Shown here piece after piece: positions 55,484 through 64,000 of a stretch of DNA of 64,000 nt. Below the pieces are notes generated by a model, which was given only the letters and a program-made list of their open reading frames with translations, was not told where the DNA came from and did not search any database. Position 1 is the stretch's first letter, and every line of letters begins with the position of its first letter. The translations under genes and the position numbers were made by a program. This stretch comes from Microbispora sp. H11081 (lineage in GTDB: Bacteria; Actinomycetota; Actinomycetes; Streptosporangiales; Streptosporangiaceae): contig NZ_JABBWV010000002.1 of NCBI RefSeq assembly GCF_012999535.1, forward strand, positions 434,001-498,000. The letters run 5' to 3'.

Positions 55484-56212
55484 ATGATCCGGGTACGAGG
55501 CCTCAACAAGTGGTTCGGCGAGCACCACGTGCTCCACGACGTCGACCTCGACGTGGCGCGCGGGGAGGTCGTGGTGGTGATCGGGCCCTCCGGGTCCGGC
55601 AAGTCGACGCTGTGCCGGTGCCTCAACCGGCTGGAGGCGGCGGACTCGGGCGAGATCCTCGTCGACGGCGTTCCCGTGCCGGGGGAGGGCCGCGCGCTGG
55701 CCCGGCTCCGGGCCGACGTGGGCATGGTCTTCCAGAACTTCAACCTCTTCCAGCACAAGACCGTGCTGGAGAACGTGATGCTCGCGCCGACGAAGGTGCG
55801 CGGCGTGAGCCGCGCCGAGGCCGAGCGGACCGCCCGCGAACTGCTGGCCAGGGTCGGCATCGCCGAGCAGGCCGGCAAGCAGCCCGCGCGGCTGTCGGGC
55901 GGCCAGCAGCAGCGCGCCGCCATCGCCCGCGCGCTCGCCATGCGGCCCAAGGTCATGCTCTTCGACGAGCCCACCTCGGCACTCGACCCGGAGATGGTCG
56001 GCGAGGTCCTCGACGTGATGACGGGCCTGGCCGCCGACGGCATGACCATGGTCGTCGTCACCCACGAGATGGGCTTCGCGCGCCGCGCGGCCGACCGCGT
56101 GGTGTTCATGGACGGCGGCCGGATCGTCGAGACGGGAGAGCCGAACGCCTTCTTCGACTCGCCCCGCACCGACAGGGCCAGGGACTTCCTGGCCAAGGTA
56201 CTCACGCACTGA
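55484..56212 (+). CDS. gluA: Polar amino-acid ABC importer, ATP-binding subunit
   Basis: The 242-residue ATPase has Walker [10 protein letters not shown], the Q-loop [18 protein letters not shown], the signature [15 protein letters not shown], Walker [16 protein letters not shown] and the H-loop [15 protein letters not shown]. The FQNFNLFxHxTVLENV and [10 protein letters not shown] forms are diagnostic of the polar amino-acid (PAAT/GluA/GlnQ) family. AAGGAAG precedes the ATG at 55484. It heads a five-gene block with the binding protein, two permeases and asparaginase. Confidence 0.93.
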   Translation: MIRVRGLNKWFGEHHVLHDVDLDVARGEVVVVIGPSGSGKSTLCRCLNRLEAADSGEILVDGVPVPGEGRALARLRADVGMVFQNFNLFQHKTVLENVMLAPTKVRGVSRAEAERTARELLARVGIAEQAGKQPARLSGGQQQRAAIARALAMRPKVMLFDEPTSALDPEMVGEVLDVMTGLAADGMTMVVVTHEMGFARRAADRVVFMDGGRIVETGEPNAFFDSPRTDRARDFLAKVLTH

Positions 56213-56234
56213 TCGCAAAGGATGGTGGACCCCG

Positions 56235-57164
56235 ATGGTGTCCATTAAGCGGGTGGCGGTTGTCGCCGCTGTGGCGATGGCCGGCCTGACGGCCTGTGCC
56301 GGGACGGACTCGGCGAGCTCCGCCGTGCCGGGCGCGGCCCCGGGCGAGGGCGGCGGGGGCGGCGTGCTCGCCGGCGCGCCGGTGGCCGCCGCCGCGGACA
56401 TCCTGCCGGGCTCGACGATGGAGAAGATCAAGCAGCGCGGCGAGCTGATCGTCGGCGGCTCGCTCGACGCGCCGCTGCTGTCCCAGCAGAACCCCGCCAC
56501 CGGCGAGGTGGAGGGCTTCGACGCCGACCTCGGCAAGGCGCTGGCCAAGTACATCATCGGGCAGCCGAAGGTGAAGATCGTCAACTCGGCGTCCGAGACC
56601 CGCGAGGCGCTGCTGGCCAACGGCACCGTGGACGTGGTCTTCCAGACCTACACGATCACCCCGGAGCGGGCCGAGCAGGTCGCCTTCGCCGGGCCGTACT
56701 ACTCCTCGGGCCTGTCCATCGCGGTCAAGAAGGGCACGACGGGGATCTCCACGCCGCAGGACCTGAACGGCAAGACCGTCATCGCCGGGGCCAACACCCC
56801 CGCGATCCCCGTGATCCAGAAGCTCGCGCCGCAGGCGAAGATCATCACCTTCGGCGGCGACCCCGAGTGCGTCCAGGCGCTCAAGCAGGACCGCGGCGTC
56901 GCCTACGTCCAGGACGAGACGCTGCTCGTCGCCGACGCCAAGAAGGACCCCGAACTGCAGGTCGTGGGCACGCCGTTCACCGAGGACCCGTACGGCATCG
57001 GCCTCAAGCACGGTGACGACCAGTTCAAGTCCTTCGTCAACGACTGGCTGAAGAAGATCCAGGCCAACGGGGTCTGGCAGGGCATCTGGAAGAACTCCCT
57101 CGGCAGCGTCGTGCAGGGCGAGGCCCCGACGCCGCCCGAGATCGGGTCGGTCCCGGGCTCCTGA
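56235..57164 (+). CDS. gluB: Amino-acid ABC importer substrate-binding lipoprotein
   Basis: The 309-residue protein has a lipoprotein signal (MVSIKRVAVVAAVAMAGLTA-C, lipobox LTAC at residues 18-21). A linker precedes an SBP_bac_3 domain (IKQRGELIVGGSLDAPLLSQ, EVEGFDADLGKALAKY, VDVVFQTYTITPERAEQV). It follows GluB of Corynebacterium in layout; the likely ligands are glutamate, glutamine, aspartate or asparagine. Its stop codon overlaps the next ATG (TGATG). Confidence 0.92.
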   Translation: MVSIKRVAVVAAVAMAGLTACAGTDSASSAVPGAAPGEGGGGGVLAGAPVAAAADILPGSTMEKIKQRGELIVGGSLDAPLLSQQNPATGEVEGFDADLGKALAKYIIGQPKVKIVNSASETREALLANGTVDVVFQTYTITPERAEQVAFAGPYYSSGLSIAVKKGTTGISTPQDLNGKTVIAGANTPAIPVIQKLAPQAKIITFGGDPECVQALKQDRGVAYVQDETLLVADAKKDPELQVVGTPFTEDPYGIGLKHGDDQFKSFVNDWLKKIQANGVWQGIWKNSLGSVVQGEAPTPPEIGSVPGS

Positions 57165-57808
57165 TGTCGGCGCTGCTTGATCACCTGCCCGAGTTCTGGC
57201 AGGGGCTGGTCGTCACCCTCCAGATGACCGCGGCGTCGTTCCTCGGCGCCGCGGCCGTGGGGCTCGTGATCGTGGCGATGCGGGTCGGGCCGGTCCCGGT
57301 GCTGCGCGCGGTCGCGACCGTCTACGTCGAGACCCTGCAGAACCTCCCGCTGCTCGTGCTGCTCGTGCTCGCGGTCTTCGGCCTGCCCGAGATCGGGCTC
57401 AAGGCCGGCCTGACCACCACGGCCATCGTGGTGATCGCCCTGTACGAGGGCGCCTACATCGCCGAGGCGCTCCGCTCCGGCGTCAACGCGATCTCCGCGG
57501 GCCAGGGCGAGGCCGCCCGGGCGCTCGGACTGACGTTCGGCCAGTCGCTGCGCCACGTCGTGCTGCCGCAGGCGCTGAGCACGGTCGTGCAGCCGCTCGG
57601 CAACATCTTCATCGCGCTCACCATGAACACCTCGCTCGCCGCGGCCGTCGGAGTGGTCGAGCTGACCGCCGCCGCCAACCGGGTGAACCTGCTGGAGGCC
57701 CAGCCCATCCCGATCTTCGTGGGGGCGGGCCTCGCGTACGCGGCGGTCGCCGCCTGCGCCGGGTTCGTGACCGGGCGGATCGAACGACGACTGGCGGTGG
57801 CGCGATGA
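57164..57808 (+). CDS. gluC: Amino-acid ABC importer permease 1
   Basis: The 214-residue HisM/GlnP-type permease has about five helices and the EAA loop in GQGEAARALGLTFGQSLRHV, followed by VLPQAL. It overlaps both neighbours (TGATG upstream, ATGA downstream), so all subunits are translationally coupled. It pairs with the next permease. Confidence 0.92.
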   Translation: MSALLDHLPEFWQGLVVTLQMTAASFLGAAAVGLVIVAMRVGPVPVLRAVATVYVETLQNLPLLVLLVLAVFGLPEIGLKAGLTTTAIVVIALYEGAYIAEALRSGVNAISAGQGEAARALGLTFGQSLRHVVLPQALSTVVQPLGNIFIALTMNTSLAAAVGVVELTAAANRVNLLEAQPIPIFVGAGLAYAAVAACAGFVTGRIERRLAVAR

Positions 57809-58638
57809 GCGGCCTGCTGTTCGACGAGCCGGGCCCGCGCGCCCGCCGCCGCATCCGCCTCGCCACCGTCGCGGGCGTGCTGGTGCTGCTCGCCCTGGTG
57901 GCCCTGGCCGTGCGCCAGTTCGCCGCCAACGGGCAGCTCGCCGCCGAGCGCTGGCAGCCGTACGCGACCTGGCCGATGTGGCGCTACCTGCTCGGCGGGC
58001 TGTGGTCCACCGCCCTGGCCGCCGTCGTGTCCGCCGCGCTCTCGATGGCGGGCGGGCTCGTCCTCGCGCTCGGACGGCTGTCGCGGCGCCGGGCGATCCG
58101 CCTGCCGGCCGCCGCGTACGTCGAGGCCGTGCGGACGATCCCGGCGCTGCTGCTGGTCTACCTCGTGCTGTTCGCGCTGCCGAGGTACGGCCTGGACCTG
58201 CCGCTGTTCTGGAAGCTCGTGGTGCCGCTGTCGGTGTCCAACGCGGCGCTGTTCGCCGAGGTCTTCCGGGCCGGGATCCTGTCCATCGAGCGGGGGCAGG
58301 GAGAGGCCGCCCTCGCACTCGGGCTCACCCACGGGCAGTCCATGCGGCTGGTCGTGCTGCCGCAGGCGGCCAGAAGGGTGCTGCCGTCGATCGTCAGCCA
58401 GTCGGTGGGCCTGCTGAAGGACACCTCGCTGGGCTTCGTCGTCAGCTACGCCGAGCTGCTCTACAGCGGCAAGGTCCTGGCCAACTACAACGGCCTGCTC
58501 ATCCAGACGTACATCGTCGTCGCGCTGGTCTACCTGGTGGTCAACGCGTCGCTGTCCGCGCTCGCCCGTTCCCTCGACCGCTCCGTCGCGGGCGGGGGCG
58601 GGCCGCGCAGGAGGAAGATCACTCGTGTCCCTCGCTGA
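57805..58638 (+). CDS. gluD: Amino-acid ABC importer permease 2
   Basis: The 277-residue permease of the same family has the EAA loop GQGEAALALGLTHGQSMRLV and VLPQAARRVLP. Its N-terminal head is longer than in permease 1, as in GluD. The last 14 bp overlap the start of the asparaginase gene, whose ribosome binding site (AGGAGGAAG) lies within this coding sequence. Confidence 0.92.
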   Translation: MSGLLFDEPGPRARRRIRLATVAGVLVLLALVALAVRQFAANGQLAAERWQPYATWPMWRYLLGGLWSTALAAVVSAALSMAGGLVLALGRLSRRRAIRLPAAAYVEAVRTIPALLLVYLVLFALPRYGLDLPLFWKLVVPLSVSNAALFAEVFRAGILSIERGQGEAALALGLTHGQSMRLVVLPQAARRVLPSIVSQSVGLLKDTSLGFVVSYAELLYSGKVLANYNGLLIQTYIVVALVYLVVNASLSALARSLDRSVAGGGGPRRRKITRVPR

Positions 58639-59581
58639 AGCTGAACACGCCCCGCTCGCGGAGGTCGTGCGGTCCGGTTTCGTGGAGAGCGTCCACTTCG
58701 GCAGCGCGGTCGCGCTCTCGGCCGGTGGCGAGATCGCCGTCGCGCGCGGCCCGGTGCACGCGCCGGTGCTGCCGCGCTCGTCGGCCAAGCCGTTCCAGGC
58801 GCTCGCCTGCCTGCTCGCCGGGGCCCACCTGCAGGGCCCCGCGCTCGCGATCGCCGCGGGCAGCCACACGGGGGAGGACTTCCACGTGCGGCTCGTGGCC
58901 GACATCCTCGCCGGCGCCGGGCTCGGCTTCGGCGACCTGTGCTGCCCGCCCGACTGGCCGGAGAACGAGACCGCCAGGCAGGCGCTGGTCAGGGCGGGCC
59001 TCGGGCCGGCGCGCGAGCGGATGAACTGCTCGGGCAAGCACGCCGCGATGCTCGCCGCCGCCGTGGCCGCGGGCGCGCCCACCACGGGCTATCTCGACCC
59101 CGGCCACTTCGTGCAGGAGCGGGTCAGGTCGGTGGTGGAGGACCTGTCGGGGGAGAAGGCCGCCCACGTCGCCGTCGACGGGTGCGGCGCCCCGCTGTTC
59201 GGGATCTCGCTGACGGGCCTGGCCCGCGCCGTGCGCGCCCTGGTGGTCTCCGCGCCGGGGACGCCGCCGCGCGCGGTCGCCGACGCCATGCGGGCCCACC
59301 CCGAGTACGTCGGCGGGACCGGCCACGTGAACACCCGGCTAATGCGGGCGCTGCCCGGCGCCGTGGTGAAGGGCGGCGCCGAGGGGGTGCTGGTCGTGGC
59401 GCTCGCCTCCGGGCACGCGGCGGCCGTCAAGGCCATCGACGGCGGCCCCCGCGCGACGACCGCTGTCGCGCTCGCCGCGCTGCGCGCCGCGGGCGCGGAC
59501 GTCTCGGCGGCGGCCGAGTTCACGACCGTTCCGGTCCTGGGCGGAGGCGTCCCGGTCGGTGAGATCAGCGCTGTTTTCTGA
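58625..59581 (+). CDS. L-asparaginase II (thermolabile asparaginase family)
   Basis: The 318-residue protein belongs to the Asparaginase_II family (PF06089), which hydrolyses L-asparagine to aspartate and ammonia and is unrelated to the E. coli AnsB fold. Marks are LPRSSAKPFQALACL, ASHTGE-like GSHTGEDFHV, MNCSGKHAAMLAA, VDGCGAPLFGISL and KGGAEGVLVVAL. The start is a GTG with AGGAGGAAG upstream. The overlap with gluD suggests that the importer delivers asparagine or a related amino acid to this enzyme. Confidence 0.92.
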   Translation: MSLAEAEHAPLAEVVRSGFVESVHFGSAVALSAGGEIAVARGPVHAPVLPRSSAKPFQALACLLAGAHLQGPALAIAAGSHTGEDFHVRLVADILAGAGLGFGDLCCPPDWPENETARQALVRAGLGPARERMNCSGKHAAMLAAAVAAGAPTTGYLDPGHFVQERVRSVVEDLSGEKAAHVAVDGCGAPLFGISLTGLARAVRALVVSAPGTPPRAVADAMRAHPEYVGGTGHVNTRLMRALPGAVVKGGAEGVLVVALASGHAAAVKAIDGGPRATTAVALAALRAAGADVSAAAEFTTVPVLGGGVPVGEISAVF

Positions 59582-59606
59582 TGGACGGCCTTTCAGTGGG
59601 GAAGAG

Positions 59607-60353
59607 ATGAGCCTGACGTACGAGATCTGCATCGACAGCACGGCCGGGGCGCTGGCCGCCGAGCGCGCGGGCGCGCACCGCGTCGAGTTGTGCGCCGCGT
59701 TGTTCGAGGGCGGCCTGACGCCCACCCTGGGCATGGTCGAGGCCACGCTGGCGGCGGTCTCGGCGATCCGGGTCCACGTGATCGTCCGGCCGCGCGGCGG
59801 CGACTTCGTCTACGACGAGCACGAGGTGGCGGCGATGGCCCGCGACGTGGCCGCGATGCGCGACGCCGGGGCGCAGGGGATCGTGATCGGGGCGCTCACC
59901 CCGGCGGGAGAGGTGGACACCGAGGTGTCCAAGCGCCTGATCGACGCGGCGGGAGGGCTCCCGGTCACCTTCCACCGGGCCTTCGACATGACGGCCGACC
60001 CGTTCGCCGCGCTGGAGACGCTGGCCGGCCTGGGGGTCGACCGGGTGCTCACCTCCGGCCAGGACTGCTCCGCCCTGGAGGGCGCGCCGCTGATCGCCGA
60101 GCTCGTCCGGCGGGCGGGCGACCGGATCGTCGTCATGCCCGGCGGCGGCATCACCCCGCGCAACGTGAGCCGGGTGGTGGAGGCGACCGGGGCCAGGGAG
60201 ATCCACTTCGCCGCCCTCGTGGACGAGCCGAGCCCTGCCGTGCACCGCAACCCGCACCCCTTCATGGGCGGCGAACTGCGCCAGCCCGAGTACGTCCGCA
60301 GGGTCACCTCGCCGGCCCTGGTCGCGGAGGTGATCGCCGCCACCCGCGGGTGA
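59607..60353 (+). CDS. cutC: CutC-family protein
   Basis: The 248-residue TIM-barrel protein has EICIDSTAGALAAERAGAHR, VELCAALFEGGLTPT, VIVRPRGGDFVY, VTFHRAFDMT, RVLTSGQ and GGGITPRNV, all typical of CutC. The family was linked to copper homeostasis, but the biochemical role is unsettled. GGGGAAGAG precedes the ATG 25 bp after the asparaginase stop, so it is probably the last gene of that operon. Confidence 0.9.
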   Translation: MSLTYEICIDSTAGALAAERAGAHRVELCAALFEGGLTPTLGMVEATLAAVSAIRVHVIVRPRGGDFVYDEHEVAAMARDVAAMRDAGAQGIVIGALTPAGEVDTEVSKRLIDAAGGLPVTFHRAFDMTADPFAALETLAGLGVDRVLTSGQDCSALEGAPLIAELVRRAGDRIVVMPGGGITPRNVSRVVEATGAREIHFAALVDEPSPAVHRNPHPFMGGELRQPEYVRRVTSPALVAEVIAATRG

Positions 60354-60425
60354 GGACCCCGGGCCGCGGGGATCGCGATGACCGGCCGCCAGGAGGGGTA
60401 GACCCGAGGGCGGGAGGTGAGGCCG

Positions 60426-61148
60426 ATGGCCACGCCGGAGCGGAGCCGGCCCCATCCGGGGCCCGAGGAGGGCGTGCGACACGGCCGCCTGTCCGCTCGT
60501 CCCGTCGACGTGACGCCTCAGCACGCCGTGCCGCTCGAACCGGGGCTGCACCGCCTGGGCGGACGTGCCCTGTTCCACGTGCCGGCCGCCCCGGCGGCCG
60601 GCGGGCCCTGCCCGCTCGCCGTCGTGCTGCACGGCGCGGGCGGCACGGCGGAGCAGGCCCTGGAGTGGCTGCTTCCCCAGGCGGGGGACCTCGGCGTGCT
60701 GCTGCTCGCGCCCCAGGCCGTCTCCACCACCTGGGACGTCATCGTCGGCGGCTACGGCGCGGACGTCTCCAGGATCGACGCCGCCCTTGAGGAGGCGTTC
60801 TCCATGGCGGCCGGCGGCGTCGGCGCGGTGGCCGTGGCCGGCTTCTCCGACGGCGCGTCCTACGCCCTGTCGCTTGGGCTGGCCAACGGCGATCTGTTCC
60901 AGGCCGTGCTGGCGTTCTCGCCGGGCTTCATGGCGCCGATGATCAGGCACGGCCGTCCCCGGATCTTCGTCTCGCACGGCGTCTCCGACCGGGTGCTGCC
61001 CGTCGACCGGTGCGGCAGGCGGCTCGTCCCCGAGTTGCGGGAGAGCGGCTACGAGGTGACGTACGAGGAGTTCCGCGGGGGGCACCAGGTGCCGCCGCAG
61101 ACAGTGGCCGCGGCCGTCCGCTGGTGGATCGGAGGCTCGTCGCACTGA
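60426..61148 (+). CDS. Phospholipase/carboxylesterase-like alpha/beta-hydrolase
   Basis: The 240-residue protein has VVLHGAGGTAEQAL (oxyanion side), the nucleophile elbow VAGFSDGASYAL, an Asp in SHGVSDRVLPVD and a His in GGHQVPP. These match the Abhydrolase_2/polyhydroxybutyrate-depolymerase-like esterases. There is no signal peptide. GGAGGTGAGG lies before the ATG at 60426. It may be a separate transcription unit, 72 bp after cutC. Confidence 0.85.
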   Translation: MATPERSRPHPGPEEGVRHGRLSARPVDVTPQHAVPLEPGLHRLGGRALFHVPAAPAAGGPCPLAVVLHGAGGTAEQALEWLLPQAGDLGVLLLAPQAVSTTWDVIVGGYGADVSRIDAALEEAFSMAAGGVGAVAVAGFSDGASYALSLGLANGDLFQAVLAFSPGFMAPMIRHGRPRIFVSHGVSDRVLPVDRCGRRLVPELRESGYEVTYEEFRGGHQVPPQTVAAAVRWWIGGSSH

Positions 61149-61194
61149 CCGTGCCCGTGCCCGCGCGCGCACGCGCCTTCGGGTCGCCCGGCTG

Positions 61195-61206
61195 GAGAGC
61201 GCTCTC
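61195..61206. promoter_or_regulatory. CebR-like palindrome upstream of the GH3 gene
   Basis: GAGAGCGCTCTC is a perfect 12-bp palindrome with the AGCGCT core of CebR/CelR cello-oligosaccharide operators (TGGGAGCGCTCCCA). It abuts the -35 element at 61207. Confidence 0.6.
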
Positions 61207-61235
61207 TTGACCGATGGGCCTTACGGGGTGACGAT
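61207..61235 (+). promoter_or_regulatory. Promoter of the GH3 beta-glucosidase gene
   Basis: TTGACC (61207-61212) and GACGAT (61230-61235) have 17-bp spacing. The palindrome directly before the -35 would let a LacI-family repressor block polymerase. Confidence 0.55.
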
Positions 61236-61295
61236 CTGCGCAACACGCCCGTAACACCCGAACTGGTCCTGGTGGCCCATCGAGAACGGACGTTC

Positions 61296-64000
<2,705 letters not shown>

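Overview
The window is 64 kb of very G+C-rich, gene-dense actinomycete chromosome. Several features point to a filamentous, spore-forming actinobacterium. The codons are strongly GC3-biased. There is a DevS-like two-GAF kinase, a FolP2-type pteroate synthase homologue, RamB divergent from isocitrate lyase, GpgS, an ECF41 sigma factor, a SpoIIE-type phosphatase, and secreted xylan-degrading enzymes carrying CBM2 and CBM13 modules. A member of the Streptosporangiaceae (Nonomuraea, Streptosporangium or Microbispora-like) is my best guess, but this is inference. I saw no rRNA, tRNA, CRISPR array or insertion sequence.

Layout. Positions 1-13.4 kb hold the start of a membrane protein gene, a secreted zinc metallopeptidase, a LysR regulator, FolP2, a membrane KAP-type ATPase, an orphan GAF histidine kinase, a PLP-dependent lyase/decarboxylase and a three-gene ABC-2 exporter. 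Positions 13.6-21.8 kb hold an HSL-type esterase, a TetR regulator, a MacB/FtsX-type exporter, a Ser/Thr kinase with a collagen-like tail and a lone ABC ATPase. Positions 21.9-27.2 kb are metabolic: aceA with divergent ramB, gpgS and an acyl-CoA dehydrogenase behind a perfect operator-like palindrome.

Positions 27.3-33.2 kb are the most interesting part, an accessory cassette on the minus strand with lower G+C than its flanks. The order of transcription is a Mrr_N/ATL-like/HEPN ribonuclease-type protein, an NrtR-like Nudix regulator, an MTA/SAH-type nucleosidase and a four-helix membrane protein. The last three genes are within 2 nt of each other or overlap. The nucleosidase and the membrane protein share a short motif resembling RHIM-type amyloid signalling sequences. 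I propose an undescribed conflict (abortive infection) system.

Positions 33.4-40.5 kb hold a DUF4916 protein, a divergent MFS/ArsR pair, a secreted alkaline phosphatase, a chimeric gene relic (ABC ATPase head joined to a phosphoesterase fragment), and a glycosyltransferase-sulfotransferase pair. Positions 40.8-45.6 kb form a xylan-degradation locus: a GH10-CBM2 xylanase, a CE3-CBM13 esterase and a CE1-CBM13 esterase, with four operator-like palindromes between the divergent genes. Positions 45.7-55.4 kb hold a SpoIIE phosphatase, a methyltransferase, glpF-glpK, an ECF41 sigma factor with its flavoprotein neighbour, and a ROK-HAD-CPT operon. Positions 55.4-61.1 kb are a polar amino-acid ABC importer (gluABCD-like) overlapping an L-asparaginase gene, then cutC and an esterase. 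A GH3 beta-glucosidase behind a CebR-like palindrome runs off the right edge.
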